DNA of 42,424 nucleotides from Pelotomaculum sp. UBA3103 (GCA_002365855.1 DFAP01000052.1:1-42424), one strand, 5' to 3'. Positions 1 through 8,680 are shown, counted from the stretch's first letter. The notes: generated by a model from the sequence alone, not told the origin. A program made the numbers and translations.

Positions 1-1083
1 AAGGAGATGTATACTTTTACTGACCGGGGTGACCGCAGTATTACCCTTAGGCCGGAGGGCACCGCCTGCGCGGTGAGAGCTTACCTGGAAGATAAACTGC
101 ACGCCGGTCCCCAACCAGTAAAGCTTTATTACACCGGGCCGATGTTCCGGTACGACCGCCCCCAGGCTGGACGGTTCAGACAGTTTCACCAGTTTGGAAT
201 TGAGGTTTTTGGTTCCAATGACCCGGCCGTTGATGCCGAGGTTATAGCGATGTCTATGGATTTTTACGGAAGGCTGGGCCTGAAAAACCTGGAACTGCAC
301 ATCAACAGTGTCGGGTGTGTAAAATGCAGGCTGGTTCTACGCCGTGAGCTGCAAAGTTTTTTTAGAAAGCGCTACGATGATCTTTGCTTCAACTGTAAAA
401 ACCGGTTTGAGAAAAACCCGATGCGTATTCTGGATTGCAAAGAAACCCAATGCATAGATTCAGGCGTCAATGCTCCCACTCCAATTGACTGTCTGTGTGA
501 AAGCTGCTCAGCTCATTTTGAGAAAGTAAAAAAGCACATGGATTTAATCAACATTCCATATATAATCAATCACCGCCTGGTGCGGGGTCTTGATTACTAC
601 ACTAATACCGCTTTTGAAATGATGGCTCCTGATATCGGCGCACAAAGTTCCATCGGAGGAGGAGGACGCTACAACGGGCTGGTTGAGACCTGCGGCGGGC
701 CCCCTACGCCAGGTGTTGGTTTTGCGCTTGGGATGGAGCGGGTGATCCTGGCCCTGGATCGTCAACGAGTAGCTTTCCCCGGAACGGTTGGGCCTGATGT
801 ATTTGTTGTTACGGTAGGGCAGGTTGGGTCGGATGAAGCGTTTAAACTTCTCTTCAAGCTGCGTGCAGCCGGGTTCTCTGCCAACAAGGACTTCCTAAAC
901 CGTAGTCTTAAAGCACAAATGAAATATGCCGGGAAAGCAGGAGTCAGATTTGTGGTAATTATTGGTGAAGAGGAATTGGCGAGGGGTGTCGCCATGGTGC
1001 GTGACATGGTTACTGCAAAACAAGAGTCCGTGATTTTGGACCAAATTGCCGTATATTTGACGAAAAGAAAATCGGAAGTTTAG
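1..1083 (+). CDS. hisS: Histidyl-tRNA synthetase, 5'-truncated by the window edge
   Basis: Class II aminoacyl-tRNA synthetase that charges tRNA-His in the cytoplasm. The frame is open from base 1 (Lys-Glu-Met-Tyr-Thr-Phe), so the ATG at 7 is internal; roughly 60 N-terminal residues are missing relative to the usual ~420. Visible are the motif 2 stretch FRYDRPQAGRFRQFHQFG, the histidine-specific loop LVRGLDYYTNTAFE, motif 3 (GGGGRYNGLVETCGG then GVGFALGMERV) and a C-terminal anticodon-binding domain. The middle insertion is Cys-rich (CVKC, CFNC, CLCESC), as in many Firmicute HisRS. aspS follows after 44 nt, the usual hisS-aspS pair, probably one transcript. Confidence 0.97.
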   Translation, partial: KEMYTFTDRGDRSITLRPEGTACAVRAYLEDKLHAGPQPVKLYYTGPMFRYDRPQAGRFRQFHQFGIEVFGSNDPAVDAEVIAMSMDFYGRLGLKNLELHINSVGCVKCRLVLRRELQSFFRKRYDDLCFNCKNRFEKNPMRILDCKETQCIDSGVNAPTPIDCLCESCSAHFEKVKKHMDLINIPYIINHRLVRGLDYYTNTAFEMMAPDIGAQSSIGGGGRYNGLVETCGGPPTPGVGFALGMERVILALDRQRVAFPGTVGPDVFVVTVGQVGSDEAFKLLFKLRAAGFSANKDFLNRSLKAQMKYAGKAGVRFVVIIGEEELARGVAMVRDMVTAKQESVILDQIAVYLTKRKSEV

Positions 1084-1127
1084 CTATTCTATTCTGTTAG
1101 AGGATTAATTTAGGGAGGACTTATAAT

Positions 1128-2915
1128 ATGGTAGAATTTTTAAATGGTTTAAAGCGTACTCACAGGTGCGGTGATTTACGTGATGAACATACCGGAAGCA
1201 ATGTGGTTATAATGGGTTGGGTGCAGCGGCGGCGGGACCATGGGGGCCTGATCTTTGTTGACCTTAGAGATAGAACCGGTCTGGTGCAGATTGTATTCAG
1301 CCCGGAATTACACAGGGAAGCTTTTTTAAAAGCAGAAGGGGTGCGCAATGAATTTGTGCTTGCCGTGCAGGGCGCAGTTCGGATTCGCCCCGATGGTACC
1401 GCCAATCCAAACCTGGCAACCGGTCAGGTAGAGGTGATGGCTTACGAGTTGAGAGTGCTAAACCGCGCCAAAACACCTCCTTTTTACATAGAAGATAATG
1501 TTGAAGTGGATGAGAACATGAGGTTGCGATATCGCTACCTTGACCTGCGCCGGCCGGAAATGCAGAAGACCTTTGCCTTGAGGCACCGTGCGGCTAAGAG
1601 CGTCCGCGATTTTCTCGATGAGCATAGTTTTATTGAAATTGAGACACCAATGCTGACAAAGAGCTCTCCGGAAGGTGCACGGGATTACCTTGTGCCGAGC
1701 AGGGTTAATCCCGGTAAATTTTACGCGCTGCCGCAGTCTCCCCAGCTTTTTAAGCAGATCTTAATGGTGGCGGGCTTTGATAGATATTACCAGGTTGTTC
1801 GCTGCTTCAGGGACGAAGACTTGAGGGCTGACCGGCAACCGGAATTTACCCAGATCGATCTTGAGATGTCTTTTGTGGAAGTTGACGAAGTTCTAGAGCT
1901 AATGGAAGGCATGATTTCAAGGTTGTTCCGGGAAACCGCCGGCATTGAAATAAGCTGCCCGTTTGCACGGTTGTCATACCAGGAGGCAATTAACCGCTAT
2001 GGCACAGACAAGCCTGATACACGCTTCGGTATGGAGTTAAAGGACGTTTCAGACATTGCAGCCGGATGCTCATTTAAGGTATTTTCTTCAGTAATAGCAG
2101 CAGGTGGCCAGGTTAAAGGGATTAACGCCTCGGGCTGCGGTACTTTCAGCCGTAAAGAAATCGACGACCTTACTGACTACGCGGCAATATATAGAGCCAA
2201 GGGGCTGGCCTACTTTATTGTAACCGAGGAAGGCATCAAGTCTACCATTACCAAATTCTTTGATGAACAGGAACTCTCCACAATAGCCGACAGGCTGGAA
2301 GCAAAGCCGGGAGACCTTCTGCTCTTTGTCGCCGATACTCCGCAGGTGGTGGCTGATTCTCTGGGGGCGCTGCGAATTCACCTGGGCGAGTTACTGGGCT
2401 TGATTCCTGAGGGACTCTATAACTTCCTTTGGGTGGTCGACTTTCCCCTGTTGGAATACGACCATGGGGAAGGTAGGTATACAGCAGTCCACCACCCGTT
2501 TACCTCACCAAAGGAATCTGATCTTCCCCTGCTTCAAACAAATCCGGGGGAGGTGCGCGCTAAGGCTTATGACCTCGTCCTGAACGGTATTGAAATTGGC
2601 GGAGGTAGCATCCGTATTCACTCAAGAGAAGTCCAGGAAAAGATGTTTTCTGTAATCGGTATCAGCCATGAGGATGCCGTAGATAAATTTGGCTTTATGC
2701 TTGAGGCGTTTGAATATGGCACGCCGCCGCATGGTGGTATTGCTTTTGGACTTGACCGGTTGGTAATGATTCTGTCCGGGAAGAGAACAATCAGGGACGT
2801 TATAGCCTTTCCTAAAACACAGAGCGCCACCGATCTAATGTCCCAGGCGCCCGGCTTTGTTTCAGATGAACAGATAAAGGAACTGCACATTAAAATTAAA
2901 CTAAAAAAATCTTGA
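1128..2915 (+). CDS. aspS: Aspartyl-tRNA synthetase (bacterial type)
   Basis: Class II synthetase charging tRNA-Asp (and possibly tRNA-Asn where no AsnRS exists). At 595 aa it has full bacterial length: an N-terminal OB-fold anticodon-binding domain (about residues 15-110), a class II core with [13 protein letters not shown], the motif 2 region [20 protein letters not shown], a GAD insertion domain in the middle, and motif 3 near the end ([14 protein letters not shown]). The ATG at 1128 follows an AGGGAGG site. The gene is followed by a 6S RNA and tcdA, the same order as aspS-bsrA-yrvM in Bacillus subtilis. Confidence 0.98.
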   Translation: MVEFLNGLKRTHRCGDLRDEHTGSNVVIMGWVQRRRDHGGLIFVDLRDRTGLVQIVFSPELHREAFLKAEGVRNEFVLAVQGAVRIRPDGTANPNLATGQVEVMAYELRVLNRAKTPPFYIEDNVEVDENMRLRYRYLDLRRPEMQKTFALRHRAAKSVRDFLDEHSFIEIETPMLTKSSPEGARDYLVPSRVNPGKFYALPQSPQLFKQILMVAGFDRYYQVVRCFRDEDLRADRQPEFTQIDLEMSFVEVDEVLELMEGMISRLFRETAGIEISCPFARLSYQEAINRYGTDKPDTRFGMELKDVSDIAAGCSFKVFSSVIAAGGQVKGINASGCGTFSRKEIDDLTDYAAIYRAKGLAYFIVTEEGIKSTITKFFDEQELSTIADRLEAKPGDLLLFVADTPQVVADSLGALRIHLGELLGLIPEGLYNFLWVVDFPLLEYDHGEGRYTAVHHPFTSPKESDLPLLQTNPGEVRAKAYDLVLNGIEIGGGSIRIHSREVQEKMFSVIGISHEDAVDKFGFMLEAFEYGTPPHGGIAFGLDRLVMILSGKRTIRDVIAFPKTQSATDLMSQAPGFVSDEQIKELHIKIKLKKS

Positions 2916-2989
2916 AATACAGGCCAACGTTGACTCCGTCAACGCACTTGAAAATAGGCAGATGGTATGATAACATAAATACAGATAAC

Positions 2990-3175
2990 AGCATGAAACG
3001 CCCTGCTGTGTTCGTGATTAACCTTGAAGTTTTACCAACACCGTAAAAATGGGAGTCCGGCTCTGGAATGAGGCTTGCACGCCTCCCAGTTGGGGAAACA
3101 TAAATCATCCAGGAGGGCACCCACCTGTGAGAGCAGGTTAAACTTTTAGGAGTCACGGCATGAGTGGGGTTTTTG
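2990..3175 (+). ncRNA. ssrS: 6S RNA (regulator of RNA polymerase)
   Basis: The 340-nt gap between aspS and tcdA folds as a 6S RNA, which mimics an open promoter and binds sigma-70-type RNA polymerase. The closing helix can be read directly: CCCTGCT (3001-3007) pairs with AGTGGGG (3163-3169), and after a symmetric 4-nt mismatch TTCGTGA (from 3011) pairs with the TCACGG arm (from 3153). Inside lie purine-rich single strands and the apical helix GGGAG...CTCCC. Position between aspS and the yrvM-type gene matches bsrA of B. subtilis. Exact ends are uncertain by about 15 nt. Confidence 0.8.
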
Positions 3176-3190
3176 TTTGGATCCATAAAC

Positions 3191-3236
3191 AAAGGTTTTC
3201 AGTTTTAGCTTTTCCAGGCTACTGAAAACCTTTTTA
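3191..3236 (+). terminator. Rho-independent terminator after 6S RNA
   Basis: AAAGGTTTTCAG pairs with CTGAAAACCTTT around a 19-nt loop and is followed by a T run. It lies just upstream of the tcdA ribosome-binding site and would end the 6S RNA/aspS transcript. Confidence 0.75.
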
Positions 3237-3254
3237 TTTTCGGGGGGTGGTTTA

Positions 3255-4025
3255 ATGTCTGAACGGTTTTCCCGTACCGCAATGCTTATAGGCCAGGACG
3301 GTTTGGAGTTGTTAAAAAGAAAAAAAGTGGCTGTCTTCGGGTTGGGCGGTGTAGGTTCTTTTGTGGTAGAAGGCCTTGCCAGAGCAGGTGTAGGCGGGTT
3401 CTATCTGGTAGATCACGACATAGTTGATGTATCAAATATTAACAGGCAATTACACGCTCTCACATGTACAATAGGTAAGCCCAAGGTGGAGTTAATGGCG
3501 GAAAGGGTAAAACAAATTAATCCGGAGGCAGAGGTAACAGTTCTGCAAAAACGTTACTTGCCGGGTGGGGGCAGCGAGGTCATTCCATCCGGGTTGGACT
3601 ACCTGGTCGATGCGGTTGATGATGTTCCGGCGAAGGTGGACCTCGTAGTATACTCATTAAAAATGCGCATTTCAGTAATATCCTCGATGGGAGCAGGGAA
3701 CAGGCTCGATCCAGGCATGTTTATGGTGGCGGATGTGTCCCGCACCTCGAACTGTCCTTTGGCCAGGGCATTTCGCAGGGAGCTCAGAAAGGCCGGTATC
3801 ACCGAAGGAGTTAAAGTGGTTTTTTCAACGGAGAAACCGTTGCTGCCGCAGGGTCATAATTTTCACAATGTTGAAACAGGTATCGGCCCTTCAGGCCGCC
3901 GCTTGATCGGGAGTATTTCTTTCGTTCCATCTGTAGCCGGCCTGATCACTGCCGCTGAAGTAGTTAAAGATTTACTCATTCCGGAATTCCCTATTACTAG
4001 AAAAGATAAAACCTGTGGTGATTGA
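3255..4025 (+). CDS. tcdA: tRNA threonylcarbamoyladenosine dehydratase (TcdA/YrvM family)
   Basis: E1-like enzyme that uses ATP to cyclise t6A37 to ct6A in ANN-decoding tRNAs. The N-terminal Rossmann motif GLGGVGSFV, the NINRQLHAL stretch (typical of ThiF/MoeB/TcdA adenylation) and the central VDAVDDV segment place it in the ThiF superfamily. At 256 aa it has the TcdA length, and its location next to aspS and the 6S gene supports TcdA over ThiF. The ATG at 3255 sits behind GGGGGGTGG. The zinc-binding Cys pairs of MoeB/ThiF are absent, as in TcdA. Confidence 0.92.
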   Translation: MSERFSRTAMLIGQDGLELLKRKKVAVFGLGGVGSFVVEGLARAGVGGFYLVDHDIVDVSNINRQLHALTCTIGKPKVELMAERVKQINPEAEVTVLQKRYLPGGGSEVIPSGLDYLVDAVDDVPAKVDLVVYSLKMRISVISSMGAGNRLDPGMFMVADVSRTSNCPLARAFRRELRKAGITEGVKVVFSTEKPLLPQGHNFHNVETGIGPSGRRLIGSISFVPSVAGLITAAEVVKDLLIPEFPITRKDKTCGD

Positions 4026-4051
4026 CAAAGGGTTTTAAAGGGTATTATAAT
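4022..4051 (+). promoter_or_regulatory. SigA promoter for trxA
   Basis: TTGACA at 4022-4027 and TATAAT at 4046-4051 are separated by 18 nt. The -35 box overlaps the tcdA stop codon, so thioredoxin has its own housekeeping promoter with a leader of about 90 nt. Confidence 0.8.
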
Positions 4052-4154
4052 TTGTTGTGTATATATAGTTTAATTTAAGGGTTTATGGCATTTTTGGAAT
4101 GATTATTTGTTTTAATGGTGAGTTAAAAACTAAAACTTGAAAGGGGAGAGCTTC

Positions 4155-4484
4155 TTGGGTACTGATAGGATTTTGGTTTTAAATGATACAGACTTCAAAA
4201 AAGTTCTGAGTGGTTTAAATATTCCATTTCTAATTGATTTTTGGGCGGAGTGGTGCGGGCCATGTAAAATGATCGCCCCAGTTGTGGAAGAAATAGCAGC
4301 AGAATACGAAGGGAAAATCCAGGTAGGGAAGATAAATGTCGATGAAAACCAGGAAGTGCCGGCCAGTTATAAAGTCATCAGCATTCCAACCCTGGTCATT
4401 TTTAAAGATGGCGAGGAATTGGATCGTTCTATAGGATATAAAACGAAGGACGAGCTCCGCAGTTTTATCAACAAACACCTTTAA
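4155..4484 (+). CDS. trxA: Thioredoxin
   Basis: Small dithiol oxidoreductase of 109 aa that reduces cytoplasmic disulfides. The active site WCGPC puts the redox cysteines at residues 34 and 37, followed by KMIAP and the cis-proline segment SIPTLVIF near residue 75. TTG at 4155 is chosen because AAGGGGAG (4141-4148) lies 6 nt upstream; an in-frame TTG at 4137 would put that site inside the gene. It is monocistronic: it has its own consensus promoter and a strong terminator. Confidence 0.96.
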   Translation: MGTDRILVLNDTDFKKVLSGLNIPFLIDFWAEWCGPCKMIAPVVEEIAAEYEGKIQVGKINVDENQEVPASYKVISIPTLVIFKDGEELDRSIGYKTKDELRSFINKHL

Positions 4485-4496
4485 TTCCAGTAAACA

Positions 4497-4521
4497 AAAG
4501 CACGTGCTTACGTGCTTTTTT
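4497..4521 (+). terminator. Rho-independent terminator after trxA
   Basis: AAAGCACGT and ACGTGCTTT form a perfect 9-bp stem with a 4-nt loop followed by T's. Confidence 0.9.
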
Positions 4522-4572
4522 ACTTAGTGCGCCTGGCAAATCACTTTTAATATTACAAAGGGGGTATCCCTT

Positions 4573-5886
4573 TTGAATCTATTTGAACAGAGCATGGAAA
4601 AAAACCTGTCCAAGACCGCCCCACTGGCCATGCGGATGCGACCCAGGACACTTGATGAATTTGAAGAGCAGTCAGGCATCATGGGCAAAGGGACGTTGCT
4701 CAGACGGTCTATTGAGGCGGACAAAATCATGTCCGCTATATTTTTCGGCCCGCCTGGAACAGGCAAAACCACGCTGGCCACAATAATTGCCCGTGTAACC
4801 AGGTCAAAGTTTGAAACTATCAACGCTGTAATGGCCGGTGTGGGGGACATCCGGCGGGTAGTGGCTGAAGCCAAAGAGAGACTTTCTCTATACAATGAAA
4901 AGACAATTCTTTATATTGATGAAATTCACCGCTTTAATAAAGCTCAGCAGGATGCCCTGCTTCCCTACGTAGAAAACGGAATCGTAACCATGATTGGGTC
5001 CACCACGGAAAACCCTATGTTTGCTGTAAATAGGCCTCTTTTATCACGCTCACAACTGTACCGCTTTGATCCTCTTTCCAAGGAAGCTATCCGTCGTCTG
5101 CTGCAGAAAGCGTTAAAGGATAGTGATAGAGGGCTGGGCGAGTATAGTACAGAGATTTCTCCGGAGGCGCTGGACCATCTGGCCGAGGTGGCCAACGGGG
5201 ACGCCAGGACCGGTCTGAATGCCCTGGAGCTGGCAGTATTAACAACACTACCAGATGACGGGGGAATACGGCGTATTTCCTTGTCTGCGGCGGAGGATGC
5301 AATTCAAAAGAGGGTGCTGAAATACAACCGGGAGGACGAGCATTATGATGTGATTTCCGCTTTTATTAAAAGCATGAGAGGTTCCGACCCCCACGCTACT
5401 CTCTACTGGTTGGCCAGAATGCTTTATGCGGGTGAAGACCCTGAATTTATATGCCGCCGCATTATGATTCACGCTGCAGAGGATGTCGGCCTGTCAGATC
5501 CTCAGGCCCTGGTCATAGCTGTCGCAGCGGCGCAAGCCGTTGAAAGGGTAGGTATGCCCGAAGCTAGAATTATACTGGCTGAAGCCGCTCTTTACATTGC
5601 TACGGCTCCAAAAAGCAATACCGTTATTGAGGGGATAGAAGCCGCTCTATCCGCTGTCGAAAAAGAGCGTACCGAGCCGGTTCCGGCCCATCTGCGGGGA
5701 ACAGGCTACAAGGGAGCGCTTGACCTTGGGCATGGAAAGGGCTATAAATATCCGCATAACTATCCAGGCAATTATGTCAGCCAGGAGTATTTGCCTGCCA
5801 ACATGAAGGCCAAAGAGTTTTACAAGCCTTCATTAAATGGATGGGAGGCGGAGATCAGCAAAAGAATGGGAAAATTAGGTAGTTAA
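4573..5886 (+). CDS. rarA: Replication-associated recombination protein A (RarA/MgsA AAA+ ATPase)
   Basis: AAA+ ATPase related to clamp-loader subunits that acts at stalled replication forks and single-strand/double-strand junctions. Seen: PLAMRMRPRTLDEFEEQ at the N terminus, Walker A GPPGTGKTTLA (about residues 59-69), Walker B LYIDEIHRFNK (about 115), sensor 1 GSTTENP, then the C-terminal tetramerisation domain with GSDPHATLYWLARML and the terminal GYKYPHNYPGNYV motif typical of the family. It is 437 aa, full length. The TTG start at 4573 follows AAAGGGGG. An ATG just after residue 10 is possible but has no better site. Confidence 0.95.
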   Translation: MNLFEQSMEKNLSKTAPLAMRMRPRTLDEFEEQSGIMGKGTLLRRSIEADKIMSAIFFGPPGTGKTTLATIIARVTRSKFETINAVMAGVGDIRRVVAEAKERLSLYNEKTILYIDEIHRFNKAQQDALLPYVENGIVTMIGSTTENPMFAVNRPLLSRSQLYRFDPLSKEAIRRLLQKALKDSDRGLGEYSTEISPEALDHLAEVANGDARTGLNALELAVLTTLPDDGGIRRISLSAAEDAIQKRVLKYNREDEHYDVISAFIKSMRGSDPHATLYWLARMLYAGEDPEFICRRIMIHAAEDVGLSDPQALVIAVAAAQAVERVGMPEARIILAEAALYIATAPKSNTVIEGIEAALSAVEKERTEPVPAHLRGTGYKGALDLGHGKGYKYPHNYPGNYVSQEYLPANMKAKEFYKPSLNGWEAEISKRMGKLGS

Positions 5887-5963
5887 GAATATATTAATAT
5901 ATACCTTTATTTTGAATATTTTACTAAAAAACTTTTGAATTAATTTTTGTTTGCATGGGTAAA

Positions 5964-6368
5964 ATAGTTTCACAAGGGTTCGTAATGGCCGAGCCAAGAC
6001 TGTTACAGGGTCGAAAGGCTCTGTAATAGTCGGCCAAAGATTAATACCGGGTCGTAATGGCTCGGTATTAGTCGGAGGGCAGACTGGTGGGTGTTCCGGC
6101 AGGTTCTGCAGCAGTCCGAACGATTGTTGCAGGGTCGTAAGGGATATCCATTGGTCGAGCTAAGATTATCATGGGTGTCGGACGCTTTGCTTCCTTTATA
6201 GCTTTGAGGTCTATAGCAGTCGAAAGATTGTTATAGGCTTCCAAGATATCCATGATAGTCGAGCAAAGGTCATTACGGGTTCCGTAATGGTCCATGGCAG
6301 TCGAAAGATTGTCTTGGGCTACGCAGGAATGCGTAGTGGCTGTAGCGTAGGTCATTACGGGCTCTTAA
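5964..6368 (+). repeat. Tandem array of ~42-nt hairpin units (probable structured non-coding RNA)
   Basis: About ten degenerate units fill the space between rarA and a terminator. Unit starts read as GAYTG/GGTC at 5998, 6039, 6082, 6122, 6164, 6226, 6268, 6307 and 6350, with a first partial unit from about 5964; spacings are 41, 43, 40, 42, 62, 42, 39 and 43 nt. Most units end AGTCG followed by a purine-rich ACAAA-like linker. Units can fold into hairpins: GACTGTTACAG pairs with CTGTAATAGTC, the next unit has GATTAATACCG with CGGTATTAGTC, and later ones CATTACGG/CCGTAATG and CTACGCA/TGCGTAG. Stem bases change on both sides while the loop (GGGTCGTAATGG-like) stays similar. Function unknown; the terminator at 6373 suggests plus-strand transcription. 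No protein reading fits because unit lengths are not multiples of three. Confidence 0.75.
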
Positions 6369-6372
6369 CATA

Positions 6373-6412
6373 GAAACCTTCCTCATTTATTTGAGGAAGG
6401 TTTCTTGTTATA
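6373..6412 (+). terminator. Rho-independent terminator closing the hairpin array
   Basis: GAAACCTTCCTC (6373-6384) pairs perfectly with GAGGAAGGTTTC (6393-6404) over 12 bp with an 8-nt loop, followed by a T-rich tract. It separates the array from the iscS promoter. Confidence 0.88.
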
Positions 6413-6445
6413 AAATATTAATGCAATCATCATATAAGGAGATAA

Positions 6446-6474
6446 TTGACAAGGTTTAAGCGCTATGTTAAGAT
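6446..6474 (+). promoter_or_regulatory. SigA promoter of the isc operon
   Basis: TTGACA at 6446 and TAAGAT at 6469 are separated by exactly 17 nt, about 75 nt upstream of the iscS start. Confidence 0.8.
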
Positions 6475-6485
6475 AGCAGAAATGC

Positions 6486-6509
6486 ATACCCGACAAAAGT
6501 AGTAGGTTT
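6486..6509 (+). promoter_or_regulatory. Probable Rrf2/IscR operator
   Basis: An imperfect dyad ATACCCGAC...GTAGGTTT lies at the expected transcription start, just downstream of the -10 box. Its ACCCGAC and GTAGGT halves resemble the known clostridial Rrf2/IscR-type sites. Binding here would block initiation, giving autoregulation by the Rrf2 protein encoded second in the operon. The assignment is by resemblance and position only. Confidence 0.55.
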
Positions 6510-6549
6510 AATAGCGGACTTTAATCAATGTGGGAGGATATACTTTTAG

Positions 6550-7725
6550 ATGCGCAGGATATATTTTGATCATAGTGCTACTACTCCCGTCCACCCGGTT
6601 GTAGCTGGGGAAATGTTTCATTATGTTACCGTAACGTTTGGCAACCCCTCCAGTATCCATTCCTTCGGGAGAGAGGCCAAAAAGGCTGTAGAGGCGGCAA
6701 GGGAAAAAGCTGCCCTGGTCATCGGCGCAGAGCCGGAAGAGATCGTGTTTACAAGCGGCGGCACAGAATCGGATAACATGGCGATCCGGGGCGCTGCCTA
6801 CGCCAACCGCCAAAGGGGCAATCACATAATAACCAGTGCGGTAGAACACCATGCTGTTTTAGACACCTGCGCGGCTCTTGAAAAAGAGGGGTATATCATC
6901 ACCGTTCTGCCGGTTGACAAATACGGTATGGTCGACCCTGAGCAAGTTGCAAAGTCCATTAATGATAATACCATATTAATTTCAATAATGCATGCTAACA
7001 ATGAGGTTGGGACGATTCAACCCATCTCGGAAATAGGTGAAATCGCCAGGGAAAAAGGTGTCCTTTTCCATACTGACGCTGTTCAGAGTCTGGGGAAGAT
7101 ACCAGTAAATGTAGAAGACCTCCAGGTTGACTTCCTTTCGCTTTCCGGCCACAAAATATATGCCGCAAAAGGAGTCGGCGCGCTTTATATAAGGCGTGGC
7201 ACATGCTGGCATCCTGTGGATTTTGGCGGCGGGCAGGAAAAGAAACGACGTCCTGGAACTGAAAATGTTCCAGGTATCGTAGCTCTGGGTAGGGCTATGG
7301 AAATCGCCGCAGCAGAGTTAGTGGAGGAATCGAAACGTCTGTATCACCTTCGGGAGAGCCTGGTTAGAGGTATACTGAAGAAAGTGCCCTATGTACAATT
7401 AAATGGTCACCCAACCAGTAGGCTTCCCAACCATGTTAACGTCAGCTTTGACTATATTGAAGGGGAATCTCTTTTGCTGAGCCTGGATATGCGTGGGGTT
7501 GCCGCATCAAGTGGTTCCGCCTGTACTTCAGGCTCTGTTGGGGCATCACATGTACTGCTTGCCATGGGGGTTCCTCCTGAATACGCCCACGGCTCCCTTC
7601 GGTTAACCCTGGGAAGGGATAACACTCAGGAAGACGTTGATGAATTCCTGAACATACTGCCGACTATAGTACAGCGTTTAAGGGCAATGTCGCCCCTGGC
7701 CAGTTCTGATACCTGTAATTTATAA
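6550..7725 (+). CDS. iscS: Cysteine desulfurase (IscS/NifS family)
   Basis: PLP enzyme that takes sulfur from L-cysteine as a protein persulfide and feeds it to IscU (Fe-S clusters) and MnmA (tRNA thiolation). Seen: YFDHSATTPVHP at the N terminus, the EHHAVLDTC stretch, the PLP lysine in SGHKIYA at residue 202, and the catalytic cysteine in SGSACTSG at residue 325 with the long flexible loop of group I enzymes. At 391 aa it is of normal length. ATG at 6550 follows a GGGAGGATAT site. It is first gene of an operon with an Rrf2 regulator, iscU and mnmA. Confidence 0.95.
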   Translation: MRRIYFDHSATTPVHPVVAGEMFHYVTVTFGNPSSIHSFGREAKKAVEAAREKAALVIGAEPEEIVFTSGGTESDNMAIRGAAYANRQRGNHIITSAVEHHAVLDTCAALEKEGYIITVLPVDKYGMVDPEQVAKSINDNTILISIMHANNEVGTIQPISEIGEIAREKGVLFHTDAVQSLGKIPVNVEDLQVDFLSLSGHKIYAAKGVGALYIRRGTCWHPVDFGGGQEKKRRPGTENVPGIVALGRAMEIAAAELVEESKRLYHLRESLVRGILKKVPYVQLNGHPTSRLPNHVNVSFDYIEGESLLLSLDMRGVAASSGSACTSGSVGASHVLLAMGVPPEYAHGSLRLTLGRDNTQEDVDEFLNILPTIVQRLRAMSPLASSDTCNL

Positions 7726-7821
7726 TAGAAGGGTTTATATGACAACTGTAGATAATATAATCTTTGTGAGTCCATTAAATCTGCAAAATAGAATTTAATT
7801 GTTTTAGAAGGATGTGGTTAA

Positions 7822-8277
7822 TTGAGGCTTTCCACAAAAGGGCATTATGGCCTGAAGGCCATGTTTGATCTTGCACAGAATTTTGGCACCAACCCTGTCC
7901 CCTTAAAGAGTGTGGCCGAGCGCCAAAATCTTTCTGAACACTACCTGGAACAGCTTATCGCCATATTACGGAAATCAGGTCTGGTCAAAAGTGTTCGTGG
8001 CTCTCATGGCGGGTATATGCTTGCCAGGGAACCGTCGCAGATAAAGGTGGGTGAAATTATCCGCGCGCTTGAAGGCCCCATAGCGCCGGTGTCATGTGTT
8101 AATGAAGAGGACCCATGCAGCTGTGAAGAGGCTGACAACTGCATAACAAGAACAGTCTGGGCCAGGATGCGTGACGGTATAGCTGAAGTGGTGGATACAA
8201 TCAGCCTTGGCGATATGTGCAGTGAGGCTGAGGAGGCCTTGAGGAAGAGGGAGGATTTCCCACCCGAAAGTAAATAA
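7822..8277 (+). CDS. iscR: Rrf2-family regulator, IscR-like
   Basis: A 151-aa winged-helix regulator. The N-terminal MRLSTKGHYGLKAM with the helix-turn-helix segment SEHYLEQLIAILRKSGLVKSVRG is diagnostic of Rrf2. Cysteines at residues 92, 99, 101 and 107 sit where IscR holds its [2Fe-2S] cluster; CymR lacks such a set, so cluster sensing is likely. It would report cluster status and repress iscS through the dyad at 6486-6509. Start is TTG at 7822 behind AAGGATGTGG. It is placed after iscS rather than before it as in Proteobacteria. Confidence 0.9.
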   Translation: MRLSTKGHYGLKAMFDLAQNFGTNPVPLKSVAERQNLSEHYLEQLIAILRKSGLVKSVRGSHGGYMLAREPSQIKVGEIIRALEGPIAPVSCVNEEDPCSCEEADNCITRTVWARMRDGIAEVVDTISLGDMCSEAEEALRKREDFPPESK

Positions 8278-8308
8278 TAGTGTGCATGAAATAAGGAGGT
8301 ACTTGTCA

Positions 8309-8680
8309 ATGTACAGCGAGAAGGTAATTGACCATTTTAGCAACCCCAGAAACGTTGGTGAAATTCCTGATGCAAATGGTATTGGGGAAGTGGGAAATCC
8401 GGTCTGTGGCGATACCACTAAGGTGTTTATTAAGGTAGAAGACAACGTCATAAAGGACATCAAGTTTAAGACATTTGGTTGCGGGGCGGCCATTGCTTCC
8501 AGCAGTATGCTTACAGAAATGGCAAAAGGGAAGACTATTGAGGAGGCCTTGCAAATCAACGATAAATCAGTTGCAGAAATGCTGGACGGGCTGCCGCCGC
8601 AGAAAATGCACTGCTCCAATCTGGCAGCGGACGCGATGCATAAGGCCATTGAGGACTATAAAAACAAGCAGGGTGCGTGA
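8309..8680 (+). CDS. iscU: Fe-S cluster assembly scaffold IscU/NifU-N
   Basis: Scaffold of 123 aa on which clusters form with sulfur from IscS. The three ligand cysteines are visible: NPVCGD, FGCGAAIASSS and HCSNLA. ATG at 8309 is chosen because AAGGAGGT lies at 8294-8301; the upstream in-frame GTG at 8282 precedes that site. There is no C-terminal NifU domain. It overlaps the mnmA start by 4 nt, showing translational coupling. Confidence 0.95.
   Translation: MYSEKVIDHFSNPRNVGEIPDANGIGEVGNPVCGDTTKVFIKVEDNVIKDIKFKTFGCGAAIASSSMLTEMAKGKTIEEALQINDKSVAEMLDGLPPQKMHCSNLAADAMHKAIEDYKNKQGA

Noticed and set aside
6068..6355. 95-codon minus-strand frame across the hairpin array, with NLSTAMD/NLSTAID repeats
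   Set aside because: The apparent protein repeats are a by-product of the ~42-nt DNA units. Neighbouring units of 40, 41, 43 and 62 nt would break the frame, there is no ribosome-binding site, and the terminator reads the other way.
5964..6368. CRISPR array
   Set aside because: The repeats are degenerate, contiguous and self-complementary; there are no unique spacers between constant repeats and no cas genes.
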